Shown: piece after piece, positions 14,283 to 22,019 of the stretch
Layout of the letters: each line of letters begins with the position of its first letter
How positions within the stretch are numbered: the stretch's first letter is position 1
NCBI GenBank assembly: GCA_964354655.1
Contig: CAYHAL010000014.1
Span: forward strand, 1 to 31,415
Direction: 5' to 3'
Length of the DNA stretch: 31,415 bases
Source of the DNA: E44-bin46 sp964354655
GTDB taxonomy: Bacteria; Chloroflexota; Dehalococcoidia; Dehalococcoidales; E44-bin46
The notes under the pieces: model-generated
Seen by the model: the letters and a program-made list of their open reading frames with translations, nothing else
Told to the model about the DNA's origin: nothing
The model's database searches: none
Translations under genes and position numbers: made by a program

Positions 14283-15176
14283 TTAAAAATCTGAGTGCCG
14301 GAGTATTGCTTGAATCTGCTTAAAAATTTCTTCGCTTCGGCTTTTTTTCCAATGGGGCCGGCCTTTTCGGGGATGATATTCTAATGCTTGATTGATTGGA
14401 CTCAATATCTTTGAAGAAAAGTCCTGCGTGGACGGCCCACTCTTTAAGTCTTGGTCTATGATTTCTAATACATCCTTTTCTAAGTAACCCAGGACGTAAA
14501 CCATTATCCAGTATCGAGCATGGATTAATAGTGCCCTTTCTTCCATGTGATAGTATCTCATATCTTGAACTGTGCGCCTAGCAAGCTCTCTTTTTGTCGC
14601 TTCTAACCGGTTGTATTCCCCACTTAGAAGTAATTTCCATGCCCAGGCTAGTTCAGGGGCAAATTGCATTGCGAAATCCACTAGGTTATCTGCCGCTTTT
14701 CCATTAGCTTTTCTTAGTTGTGCGCGGTTTAATCCCAGTGGCTGGCTAATTGCTTTTAGTACACTTACGGCAATGACCCACTGAAGCATCGGTTTGCTGC
14801 CTATTGCCCACCGTTTAACCCAAGGGGTAAATATGTCGCAAAGCGAATTGATATCATATCTATTTATCGGTGCAGTATTAAGTTTTAGAGCCTTGAGAGT
14901 ACCTTTTGTTAATACAATGGCCTTCTGGTGGGCTATCCATTTAAGTAAGTTCGGAGCGAATTTAGTCATAACTCCCTGGTAGCACTCTTCCAATTCGGCT
15001 AGGGCCTCAGGTATCTCTGTTAATCCTAGATACACTGCTATTACTCTAAGTGCTGGCCCGAGCTGTTTATGAATCCAAATTCCCTCTTTGAGATACCAAC
15101 CTATAGTAGGGCTAATGTTGATTAACCAGTGTTGAGGCGTCTTTTCTATTATCTTTTCTGTCATGTCTCTACTCAT
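14283..15176 (-). CDS. Hypothetical protein, 297 residues
   Basis: I do not recognise this protein. It is mainly alpha-helical, with many Trp, Leu and Lys residues and segments such as LNRAQLRKANGKAADNLVDF and MQFAPELAWAWKLLL. There is no signal peptide or clear membrane helix, although ERALLIHARYWIMVYVLGYL is hydrophobic. The C-terminal region is basic (YHPRKGRPHWKKSRSEEIF). ATG codons at 15176 and 15164 are both possible, and neither has a good ribosome site. It is the first gene of the accessory block in the direction of transcription and the last before the core genes. It may be a replication accessory or regulatory protein; no motif fixes this. Confidence 0.6.
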   Translation of the reverse strand: MSRDMTEKIIEKTPQHWLINISPTIGWYLKEGIWIHKQLGPALRVIAVYLGLTEIPEALAELEECYQGVMTKFAPNLLKWIAHQKAIVLTKGTLKALKLNTAPINRYDINSLCDIFTPWVKRWAIGSKPMLQWVIAVSVLKAISQPLGLNRAQLRKANGKAADNLVDFAMQFAPELAWAWKLLLSGEYNRLEATKRELARRTVQDMRYYHMEERALLIHARYWIMVYVLGYLEKDVLEIIDQDLKSGPSTQDFSSKILSPINQALEYHPRKGRPHWKKSRSEEIFKQIQAILRHSDF

Positions 15177-15206
15177 ATTTTATCACACCCTCTCTCTCAC
15201 TCCGCC

Positions 15207-15235
15207 TTGACTAGTTGTAGTGGTTGAAGTAAAAT
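15207..15235 (+). promoter_or_regulatory. Promoter for the HAD gene
   Basis: TTGACT (15207-15212), a 17-base spacer, then TAAAAT (15230-15235) point right, 34 bases before the ATG at 15270. AGGA follows at 15256, giving a ribosome site about ten bases before the start. Confidence 0.65.
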
Positions 15236-15269
15236 TTTGTTTTGGTTCCCAGGATAGGAATTAGTCCAA

Positions 15270-16091
15270 ATGAAACGACATAGTTATAAGCTTTTAGTAG
15301 TCGATATAGACGGCACGCTAGTAGGCAAGGACGGAAACATTTTACCCCAGGACAGAGAAGCCCTGACCAAAGCCGGTGACTTGGGGATAAAGGTTTCTTT
15401 ATCTACTGGGCGAGCCGCCCAATCCTGCTTGAGCCTTATTAGCCAATTAGCATTAGATAGCTATCATATATTCTTTGATGGCGCTTTAGTCAGCAATCCC
15501 GCCCAAAATCAGGAAATTTATATTCAACCACTTAGTAAGGGGATAGTGAAGCAAGTGATTAAATTTGCTCAGCTAAATGACATAGCCATTGATTTATATT
15601 CCACGACCCATTATTTTATCGAGCGGGAAACCTGGTCATCTAAGGTTCACCGCGATTTCTTCGACCTCAAGCCTATTCTGGTAGATTTCGACAACATATG
15701 GGAGCGGGAGAGGATTATTAAATTAGGGCTGGTAACCACCTCCCCCCAGGAAGCAGCCACGGTGAGAAAATTCCACCACAAGTTCAAAGACAACCTTCAC
15801 TTCTCCTGGGTAAGAACCCCGGCTTTCCCTGGAGTTGATTTTATCAATGTAGTCGCTCCCGGGGTGTCTAAAGGGAAAGCCCTAGAAGCACTAACTTCGC
15901 ATTTGGGGATTGCATTGACTGAGGTTATAGCCATAGGGGATGGGATGAATGACATCCCCCTTCTTCCCCTAGCTGGTCTAGGCATTGCTATGGGTAATGC
16001 CCCGGCTGAGGTCAAAGCCGCCGCCGACTATATAACCCTAGATATTGACCACGCTGGTCTCGCCGAAGCGATTAGAAAGTTTCTGCTGTAA
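15270..16091 (+). CDS. Cof-type HAD-IIB family phosphatase
   Basis: The protein is a soluble haloacid-dehalogenase-superfamily hydrolase that removes phosphate from small molecules such as sugar phosphates or cofactors. All four motifs are present: VVDIDGTLV with Asp12 and Asp14 (I), LSTGRA (II), a lysine in SKGKALEAL (III) and AIGDGMNDIPLL (IV). The type-IIB cap sits between motifs II and III, at about residues 80-200. The 273-residue length is normal. It is the only gene from 232 onward that reads rightward with confidence, has its own promoter, and converges on the lipoprotein gene. The exact substrate cannot be read from the sequence. Confidence 0.92.
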   Translation: MKRHSYKLLVVDIDGTLVGKDGNILPQDREALTKAGDLGIKVSLSTGRAAQSCLSLISQLALDSYHIFFDGALVSNPAQNQEIYIQPLSKGIVKQVIKFAQLNDIAIDLYSTTHYFIERETWSSKVHRDFFDLKPILVDFDNIWERERIIKLGLVTTSPQEAATVRKFHHKFKDNLHFSWVRTPAFPGVDFINVVAPGVSKGKALEALTSHLGIALTEVIAIGDGMNDIPLLPLAGLGIAMGNAPAEVKAAADYITLDIDHAGLAEAIRKFLL

Positions 16092-16118
16092 GATTGCACA
16101 TTCTGGCTTAATGTTGTG

Positions 16119-16133
16119 CCATTACCAATGGCT
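16119..16133 (+). terminator. Short hairpin between convergent genes
   Basis: GCCATT and AATGGC pair around a three-base loop between the HAD stop codon and the end of the lipoprotein gene. A short T-rich stretch follows on the plus strand (GGCTTTT). The six-base stem is weak, so this is only a possible terminator. Confidence 0.3.
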
Positions 16134-16150
16134 GGCTTTTAACGACCGGG

Positions 16151-16873
16151 CTACGAGCCAGGCTGCTCTATTATTTGAACACCTTCTGGCAACTCAAACT
16201 CGCTGTCAAGGATATCAACAAATTCTATGTTTTTGTACTCGACTGTAGTCGTACCTTCAGATGTCGTTACCTCTACTCGAATAGGGAATCCATGCTCTTC
16301 CCATATCCACGCTTTTGTTGCTGCTCCCTCGGCAGTATATTCAACGACCAGGCAAACTTTTCCGTCTATGGTTTCGGTACCAACAACCGTTGGATTATAG
16401 TTTTGGATAGACGCAGCCTCTTCCGTAGCTGATTTTGCAGCCTGGGCGAAATTCACTTTCATAGCCATGTTTTGGTCCGGCATATACATATACATAGTCT
16501 GCGCATCAATGTCTATTAGAATAATTTGGGCAGTCTGTCCTTGCGTTATCTCCATTCTCATCTTGTTTTTCTTAACCCATACCTTCTGAGTCATCGTTGG
16601 AACCCCGGGCCCGGTCATCACTAAATCATATTTCATGGAGGCTACGCCTGCTGCCCGGCCAAGAATTTCGCCTAATGTTTCACCACCCGCTGGTGCAGCA
16701 GGGGCTGTTGGGGCAGTTGGTGCGGCAGGGGTTGTTGGCGCAGTTGGCGCGGTTGGGGCTGTTGGCGCAGTTGGCGCGGTTGGGGCAGTTGGGGCTGGTT
16801 TAGCACAGGATGCCAGCATTAGGGATAGTACTACCAAGCAGCTCATCAATAGCCAGGCAATTCTCTTTTTCAT
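16151..16873 (-). CDS. Lipoprotein with an Ala-Pro-Thr repeat linker (LolA/LppX-like fold suspected)
   Basis: The 240-residue precursor has a signal peptide and a lipobox (LASC, lipidated Cys23), so it should be anchored on the outer face of the membrane. A low-complexity linker of repeated A-P-T triplets (about residues 26-62) holds the folded domain away from the membrane. The domain reads YDLVMTGPG, VWVKKNKMRMEI, AQTMYMYMPDQNMAMKV and KVCLVVEYTAEG, a series of antiparallel strands seen in proteins of the LolA-like half-barrel type; a role in lipid or hydrophobic ligand binding is only inferred. The linker DNA is a GC-rich tandem repeat that could vary in length. Its leader carries a promoter, a leader peptide and a terminator hairpin. 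Confidence 0.78.
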   Translation of the reverse strand: MKKRIAWLLMSCLVVLSLMLASCAKPAPTAPTAPTAPTAPTAPTAPTTPAAPTAPTAPAAPAGGETLGEILGRAAGVASMKYDLVMTGPGVPTMTQKVWVKKNKMRMEITQGQTAQIILIDIDAQTMYMYMPDQNMAMKVNFAQAAKSATEEAASIQNYNPTVVGTETIDGKVCLVVEYTAEGAATKAWIWEEHGFPIRVEVTTSEGTTTVEYKNIEFVDILDSEFELPEGVQIIEQPGS

Positions 16874-16914
16874 TTCTCCCTCCTAATTAGTCAAATTCTG
16901 TATATACAGCTTAA

Positions 16915-16960
16915 ATAAAAAGATACTAGCCACCATACATTAACCAGCGGTGCTAGTATC
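16915..16960 (-). terminator. Rho-independent hairpin inside the lipoprotein leader (attenuator-like)
   Basis: On the minus strand GATACTAGC (16960-16952) pairs perfectly with GCTAGTATC (16930-16922), and TTTTTATTT follows. It lies downstream of the promoter at 17038-17066 and upstream of the lipoprotein ATG at 16873, so it would stop transcription before the gene unless disrupted. The first arm overlaps the reading frame of the leader peptide. Confidence 0.7.
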
Positions 16961-16969
16961 CCCTTTCAT
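16940..16969 (-). CDS. Putative nine-residue leader peptide
   Basis: A strong Shine-Dalgarno sequence GGAGGAGG (16984-16977) sits seven bases before an ATG. The frame encodes MKGDTSTAG and ends in TAA inside the loop of the terminator hairpin. A ribosome on this frame would cover the first arm of the hairpin and let transcription pass. There are two threonines but no run of one codon, so classic amino-acid attenuation is not obvious. Confidence 0.45.
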   Translation of the reverse strand: MKGDTSTAG

Positions 16970-17037
16970 ATTCTCGCCTCCTCCAAAACGATATTTCCAT
17001 CGTTTCAGTTTGAGGCTAATTTGGGTATTAGAGTTTA

Positions 17038-17066
17038 AGTTTAGCATATCCCTGTAGCTTTGTCAA
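17038..17066 (-). promoter_or_regulatory. Promoter for the lipoprotein leader
   Basis: On the minus strand, TTGACA (17066-17061), 17 bases, then TAAACT (17043-17038). The predicted transcript begins near 17030 and has a leader of about 155 bases before the lipoprotein. The promoter starts 31 bases after the TGS GTPase stop codon. Confidence 0.7.
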
Positions 17067-17096
17067 CGCACCAGTTAGAGATGAATTGCCATTATC

Positions 17097-18077
17097 TCAA
17101 AGATGCAGCTCTATAATATCTCCGTCCTGGAGGACGTGGTCTCTTTTTGCCATTATGCCATCGTGCTTCCCCGAACCCCAGATGCGGGCGTACTTCAGCT
17201 TAGCGGCAAAATCTTTGTGAACTGCTGCCGCCGCATCCTCTAGCGTGCTTCCCCGTTGGAGAATTATCGGGTCGGTAAGGTCTGGCTTCTTCCTTGGTGC
17301 CTTGGTGTATACCCGGATAATATCAAGCATCTGATAGATTTTAACCTTCAGCTCTTCCAAGCCTGTCCCTTTTTTGGCTGAGATAGCAATAACCGGTAAT
17401 TGCTCCCCATATTTATTCTTCAAGGCAGCGTAATTCTGTTTGGCATTATCCAGGTCTAGCTTATTGCCAACGATTAGTGCCTTTTTATGCCACGTAATAA
17501 ACTCAGAATCCTCTTTAGCCTCGGCATCACCGATTATTATCCTCATATTTTCCAGTTGTTTGGTGATAGCCTCCATTTGCTCTTCTGGGGCATTAGCTAA
17601 GTCCACCATAATCAAAAGGGCATCAGCCCGTCTCAGCAGGGGTGGTAGCCAGAAGTCAATAGCCTGCGGCACCAAGGGTGGGGTATCAATCAACTGTATC
17701 TTTATATTCTCAAACTCCATCATTCCCGGGGTGGCATTCTGCGTAGTAAACGGATATTCAGCTACCGTCGGGGAGGCATTGGTAACACTGCAAACCAGTT
17801 GAGATTTGCCAGCGTTGGGCAGACCGATGACTACTACCTGGGCAGCTCCCTCCTTGTCAATAAGCATTGATGCCCGCTTGGTGGCTAGCTTCTTTTCCGC
17901 TGCCTCAGTCAGCCTGGCAATCTTTTTCCTTAGTTCAGCATGCAGGTGGTCAGTCCCCTTGTGCTTGGGCATAATAGCCAGCATCTCTTCCAGGGCGACT
18001 ATCTTATCGGCAGGGTTTTTAGCCAGCCGAAGTTTCTTTTCCGCCTCAAAGTACTGGGGTGGTAAATTAGCCGGCAT
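17097..18077 (-). CDS. Obg/DRG-like GTPase with a C-terminal TGS domain
   Basis: The 326-residue protein is a translation-factor-class GTPase of the DRG/Obg type. An N-terminal helical region (to about 75) precedes the G domain, with G1 GLPNAGKS (about 84-91), a switch region with a threonine in YPFTTQNATPG, G3 DTPPL, G4 NKLD and G5 ISAKKG. The final 60 residues form a TGS domain (KYARIWGSGKHDG, then VLQDGDIIELHL). Related proteins bind ribosomes or RNA; the specific target is not known. The ATG overlaps the uvrC stop by 11 bases, so the two are coupled. Glycine and serine positions in G1 are intact, so it should be active. Confidence 0.92.
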   Translation of the reverse strand: MPANLPPQYFEAEKKLRLAKNPADKIVALEEMLAIMPKHKGTDHLHAELRKKIARLTEAAEKKLATKRASMLIDKEGAAQVVVIGLPNAGKSQLVCSVTNASPTVAEYPFTTQNATPGMMEFENIKIQLIDTPPLVPQAIDFWLPPLLRRADALLIMVDLANAPEEQMEAITKQLENMRIIIGDAEAKEDSEFITWHKKALIVGNKLDLDNAKQNYAALKNKYGEQLPVIAISAKKGTGLEELKVKIYQMLDIIRVYTKAPRKKPDLTDPIILQRGSTLEDAAAAVHKDFAAKLKYARIWGSGKHDGIMAKRDHVLQDGDIIELHL

Positions 18078-19899
18078 TGCCTAAATTCTCCTTTACTCTT
18101 TTAGCCAGGCTTTGGGTCATCCCCTTGGTGGCGGCTAACTCCTCTTCAGAAGCCTGTCTGATACCCTGAACCGAACCAAACCGCTTCAGCAGGGCACGCT
18201 TACGCTTAGGTCCAATACCGAGAATAGTATCAAGAGCCGAGGTAAAGGTTTCCCGTTTACGTATTCTCTGATAATAACCTATAGCGAAGCGGTGTGCCTC
18301 ATCCCTGAGGCGCTGTAATAATTGAAGCCCGGGGGAACTGCGGGGCAGAATAACAGGCTCCGCCTTCTGTGGAACGAAAACCTCCTCATTTTCCTTGGCT
18401 AGACTAGCTGTAGGCGCTGAACTCACCCCGGACTCGTTTATTGCTGACAGGGCAGCATTGAGCTGCCCCTTGCCACCGTCAATGAGGATGAGGTCGGGCA
18501 GGATTGCCCAGCTATCTGTAGCCGAGGCGTCGCTACTACGCTTAAATCGCCGCCTGAGCACCTCGTGAAGCATGGCATAATCATCAGCCCCCGACACCGT
18601 TTTGATTCTGAACCGCCGATAGTGGGCTGGCTTCGGCTTTCCGTTCTCAAAGACGACCATACTACCTACCGCCGCTGTTCCCCGGATATTAGAAATGTCA
18701 TAAGCCTCCATACGAGATGGGAGGCGGGGCAGGTGGAGTTCCCGCTTAATCTCAGCCAATGCCTCCGCCAGCGCTGTAGCCGTAGCCAGTTGCTTAATTT
18801 TAAGTTGCTCTAAGCCCTGCTGAGCATTCTCGGCAACAATATTGACCAGTTGCCGCTTACTACCCCGGCGGGGTACTTGAATATTAACCTTGGCCCCCCT
18901 TTTGCCCTGGAGCCAGCCCTCAATAATAGCCTTATCTTCTACCGGATACTGGAGTAGTAATAATGGGGGTATGTGAGGGCTAAAGCTGTAAAATTGCTTA
19001 ATGAAGCTAGCCATAATCTGAGGTGGCTCCTCAGAGCGGGTGCCCTGCAAGACAAAGCTCTCCCTACCAATTAGCTTACCGCCACGAATAAAGAAGACCT
19101 GGACACAGGCTTGGTCTTTATCACTAGCCAAGGCAATAACATCCTGCTCCCCTTTAACTTTAGTGGCAATCATTTGCCCTTCAATAACCCGGTTTATGGC
19201 CTGGATTTGGTCTCTAAGCAAGGCAGCCTGCTCAAAATTCAAGGCTTCAGCCGCCCTATTCATCTTGCCCTCAAGCTCTTTAACCACTAATTCCTGCTTC
19301 CCTTCAAGGAAAAGGACTACCTGGTTTATTACCTCGGCGTATTCCTCCTTGCTTGCCACGCCGATACAGGGGGCAAGACAATGGTGGATGTGATAGTCAA
19401 GGCAAGCTCGGGAATCGGTGCCAGTAATAGCCCTGGAGCAGGAACGAAACGGGAAGATTCCTTTTATCACCTTTAGCGTCTGGCGCACCGACTTGGCGCT
19501 GGCAAACGGTCCGAAGTAACGCCCCCCATCTTCTTCCAGACGCCGGGTAATATGCACCCTGGGCCAATCCTCATTGAGGTCTATCTTGAGGTACGGGAAG
19601 GTCTTATCGTCTTTGAGCCGGACATTATACCGAGGGTGGTGCCGCTTTATCAGGTTTAACTCAAGGATAAGCGCCTCTTGCTCCGAACTGGTAATAAAGA
19701 AATCAAGCTCACTAACCCGGGCTACCATCCGTTGCAGTTTTGGCGATAGCTTTTGCCCGGCGCCAAAATATGACCTCACCCGATGGTGAAGGTTAGCTGC
19801 CTTACCGACATATAGAATATTCCCCGCCCCATCCTTCAAAAGGTAGACGCCAGGACTATTTGGTAGCTGCTTTAATTGCTCGGCTATAAGATTGCTCAC
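18067..19899 (-). CDS. uvrC: Excinuclease ABC subunit C
   Basis: UvrC makes the two cuts in nucleotide-excision repair together with UvrB. The GIY-YIG nuclease comes first (GVYLLKDGAGNILYVGKA), then a UVR motif that contacts UvrB (LNFEQAALLRDQIQAINRVI). The RNase H-like endonuclease domain carries YDISNIRG and LILIDGGKGQL, and two helix-hairpin-helix motifs end the protein (ILGIGPKRKRALLKRFGS, then AATKGMTQSLAKRV). I chose the GTG at 19899 because GGAG lies eight bases upstream and the protein then starts V-SNLIAEQLKQLP as in homologues; a TTG further up would add eight low-complexity residues. It follows the YbjQ-family gene by about 30 bases. Confidence 0.95.
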   Translation of the reverse strand: MSNLIAEQLKQLPNSPGVYLLKDGAGNILYVGKAANLHHRVRSYFGAGQKLSPKLQRMVARVSELDFFITSSEQEALILELNLIKRHHPRYNVRLKDDKTFPYLKIDLNEDWPRVHITRRLEEDGGRYFGPFASAKSVRQTLKVIKGIFPFRSCSRAITGTDSRACLDYHIHHCLAPCIGVASKEEYAEVINQVVLFLEGKQELVVKELEGKMNRAAEALNFEQAALLRDQIQAINRVIEGQMIATKVKGEQDVIALASDKDQACVQVFFIRGGKLIGRESFVLQGTRSEEPPQIMASFIKQFYSFSPHIPPLLLLQYPVEDKAIIEGWLQGKRGAKVNIQVPRRGSKRQLVNIVAENAQQGLEQLKIKQLATATALAEALAEIKRELHLPRLPSRMEAYDISNIRGTAAVGSMVVFENGKPKPAHYRRFRIKTVSGADDYAMLHEVLRRRFKRSSDASATDSWAILPDLILIDGGKGQLNAALSAINESGVSSAPTASLAKENEEVFVPQKAEPVILPRSSPGLQLLQRLRDEAHRFAIGYYQRIRKRETFTSALDTILGIGPKRKRALLKRFGSVQGIRQASEEELAATKGMTQSLAKRVKENLGNAG

Positions 19900-19931
19900 C
19901 AACCCTGCTCCACCCCCCGCCAACTCTGTAA

Positions 19932-20246
19932 CTATTCCAGCACTACACCGGTTCCGTAGGCTAGTATCTCAGCAGCAAACTGCATTATCATTGCTGTGGA
20001 AAATCTCATGCTGATTACCGCATTGGCCCCCTTCTTTTCTGCGTCCTGTATCATCCTCTGGACAGCTTCCTCCCTAGCCTCATTCATCATCTCGGTATAT
20101 TCAATTACCTCGCCCCCGACTATACCCCTAAACTGAGCCATAATATCCTTACCTATATGTTTAGCCCTAATGGTGCTCCCGCTGACTAAACCCAAAGTCT
20201 TAACCACTCTTCTCCCCTCTACTTGCTCGGCAGTAGTAACAATCAC
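19932..20246 (-). CDS. YbjQ/UPF0145 family protein
   Basis: The 104-residue protein matches the UPF0145 (YbjQ) family: VEGRRVVKTLGLVSGSTIRA, then DIMAQFRGIVGGEVIEYTEM, REEAVQRMIQDAEKKGANAV and FAAEILAYGTGVVLE. The family is a small pentameric beta-alpha fold often labelled putative heavy-metal-binding; its true job is unclear. The start is a GTG with AAGGAGG upstream, and GTGA overlaps the stop codon of the small membrane protein by four bases, so the pair is co-translated. Confidence 0.85.
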   Translation of the reverse strand: MIVTTAEQVEGRRVVKTLGLVSGSTIRAKHIGKDIMAQFRGIVGGEVIEYTEMMNEAREEAVQRMIQDAEKKGANAVISMRFSTAMIMQFAAEILAYGTGVVLE

Positions 20247-20455
20247 TTCTTTACCTCCTTAAATTTCTCCGCTTTCATCCTTGCCAACCTGTCCTTAATA
20301 ACCCAAATAACAATTATTAATACCCCTCCCCCAATGGCACCGACTACTACCCTGAGCGCTAAGTGAATATCAGGATTAACAAAAAAGCCTCTGCACCCCC
20401 AGCCAAGTAAGACTAGGATAGCAATGCCCACTATAATGATGCCCAGGCTTGGCAT
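20243..20455 (-). CDS. Small two-helix membrane protein
   Basis: The 70-residue protein starts MPSLGIIIVGIAILVLLGW and has two hydrophobic helices (about 4-20 and 31-50), then a basic cytoplasmic tail (KDRLARMKAEKFKEVKK). I chose the ATG at 20455, which has AGAGG upstream; a longer reading frame runs back into cysS but lacks support. It lies between cysS and the YbjQ gene and may be a membrane partner of the latter. The family is not recognised. Confidence 0.6.
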   Translation of the reverse strand: MPSLGIIIVGIAILVLLGWGCRGFFVNPDIHLALRVVVGAIGGGVLIIVIWVIKDRLARMKAEKFKEVKK

Positions 20456-20456
20456 G

Positions 20457-22019
20457 TTAACCTCTCTTCCGTCTCCATACCGTGCCTTTAGGGGTATCTT
20501 CAAGGGCGATGCCTAACTCGCCCAGCTTAGACCGAATCTCATCCGCCAGCTGCCACTGCTGATACTGCCTAAGACTGGAGTGAACTTCAATCAGAAGATT
20601 AACAAGAGGGGCTACATCCGGAATAATTAGCTCTCTAACATGTTTCCATATTGCTCTCGTCTGTCCACGTTCATCTTCAAGGACTATATCTAGGTCGCCC
20701 AATTTTGTCCGTATTTTATCAGCAAGGTTAAATTGTTTGACTCTTCTGAGAGCGTGTCTTGCTTCAATGAGAAGATTAACAAGTCGTTCACTTTGTGGAG
20801 CCGGTTCTCTCATAATAAGGTCAAATGGGTCAAGCTTTAAGCCCAGAACATTACGTGCAAGCTCAGAAAGAACGTACCTAGCGTCTATGAAACTAAGACC
20901 GGAATCACCAGCTTGGTTTATTTCCCGAGCTAAATCAAACACAGTAGCCAGTGCCTGTGGCATATTAAAATCATCGTCCATCGCCTCTTTAAACTGCTCA
21001 CGGTAAGGCTGGGCATCAAGAGCTTTCCCTGCACCACCAGTGGGGTCGTCTCTCAAAGTCACCCGTGTCAACCTCTCAGCTCCCCTCTCTGCCGCCTCCA
21101 ACCCCTCTTCGGAGTAGGTGAGGGGGCTGCGGTAGTGGGAACTGAGGACAAAGAGGCGGATAGCATCAGGGCTGTACTTCTCCAGCGCCTGTTTTATGGT
21201 TATCAGGTTGCCCAAGGACTTGCTCATCTTGTCCTCACCAAACTGCAATAGCCCGTTATGCAGCCAGTACTTCACAAAGGGTTTAACCCCGGTAAAGCTC
21301 TCCGACTGGACTATCTCGTTCTCATGATGGGGGAAAATCAGGTCCTGCCCGCCGCCGTGGATATCAAGGGTATCACCCAGGTATTTCATAGACATCGCAC
21401 TGCACTCAATATGCCAGCCCGGTCTGCCCTGACCCCACGGGCTTGCCCACGATGGCTCACCCGGCTTGGCTGCCTTCCACAGGGCAAAATCCATCGGGTG
21501 CTCCTTCTCCTCCCCAGCCTCAATTCTCGCCTCGGCTAGTATAGATTTCAGACTACGATGGGACAATTTCCCGTAATCGGGAACATTCCTTACCCTGAAA
21601 TAGACGCTCCCTTGGGCTGAATAGGCGTACCCCTTATCTATTAAACCCTGTATTACCTCAATGATTTTGGGTATCTCCCCGGTAGCCCTGGGGTAAATAT
21701 CAGCCCGAGCAATATTCAGAGCATCCATGTCTTCAAAATAGCTATCGGTAAATTTCCCAGCCAGCTCACTGGCCGAAATACCAAGCTTATTGGCTCGGGC
21801 TATAATCTTGTCGTCAATGTCAGTAATATTCTGGACATACCTCACCCTATAGCCACGAAATTTTAGGTAACGGGTGATAACGTCAAAAACGATATAGCTC
21901 AGGGCATGGCCGATATGACAATCAGCATAGGGAGTAACCCCACAGACGTACATCTTAACCTCGTTACCCTGTGGCAGAAACTCCTCCTTTTGCCCCGAAA
22001 GGGTATTATAGACCTTCAT
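20457..22019 (-). CDS. cysS: Cysteinyl-tRNA synthetase with a duplicated C-terminal segment
   Basis: The enzyme charges tRNA-Cys with cysteine using ATP. Class I signatures are clear: the zinc-ligand cysteine in VCGVTPY (Cys26), HIGH at 35-38, further zinc ligands in ECSAM and HHENE, and KMSKS in EDKMSKSLGN. At 520 residues it is longer than the usual 460 or so. The extra length is a tandem copy of the C-terminal helical segment: LVNLLIEARHALRRVKQFNL then ADKIRTKLGDLDIVLED is repeated as LVNLLIEVHSSLRQYQQWQL then ADEIRSKLGELGIALED. The ATG overlaps the ispF stop by one base (TAATG). It belongs to the radA–ispD–ispF–cysS unit, a gene order also known in Firmicutes. Confidence 0.96.
   Translation of the reverse strand: MKVYNTLSGQKEEFLPQGNEVKMYVCGVTPYADCHIGHALSYIVFDVITRYLKFRGYRVRYVQNITDIDDKIIARANKLGISASELAGKFTDSYFEDMDALNIARADIYPRATGEIPKIIEVIQGLIDKGYAYSAQGSVYFRVRNVPDYGKLSHRSLKSILAEARIEAGEEKEHPMDFALWKAAKPGEPSWASPWGQGRPGWHIECSAMSMKYLGDTLDIHGGGQDLIFPHHENEIVQSESFTGVKPFVKYWLHNGLLQFGEDKMSKSLGNLITIKQALEKYSPDAIRLFVLSSHYRSPLTYSEEGLEAAERGAERLTRVTLRDDPTGGAGKALDAQPYREQFKEAMDDDFNMPQALATVFDLAREINQAGDSGLSFIDARYVLSELARNVLGLKLDPFDLIMREPAPQSERLVNLLIEARHALRRVKQFNLADKIRTKLGDLDIVLEDERGQTRAIWKHVRELIIPDVAPLVNLLIEVHSSLRQYQQWQLADEIRSKLGELGIALEDTPKGTVWRRKRG

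Larger units (their letters stand above)
232..15176. mobile_element. Putative integrated plasmid- or phage-like element (approximate limits)
   Basis: The block contains two site-specific recombinases (a large serine recombinase at one end and a tyrosine recombinase inside), a P4/D5-type primase–helicase, Cro-like and excisionase-like regulators, several small zinc-ribbon proteins and a 1515-residue mosaic protein. All lie on the minus strand, most with overlapping or closely spaced ends. Conserved housekeeping genes begin just beyond 15270. The limits are set from gene content: I found no direct repeats that could be attachment sites, so the true ends may differ by hundreds of bases. No capsid, portal or terminase gene is recognisable, which favours a plasmid-like or satellite-like element over a complete phage, though the large protein could be structural. 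Confidence 0.6.

Noticed and set aside
16597..16886. Plus-strand frames opposite the lipoprotein
   Set aside because: They consist of the reverse of the Ala-Pro-Thr repeat and encode only low-complexity sequence.
16874..17030. T-box or known metabolite riboswitch in the lipoprotein leader
   Set aside because: An ACCGC-like stretch is present, but the specifier loop and the other T-box elements are absent, and no known riboswitch core was recognised.
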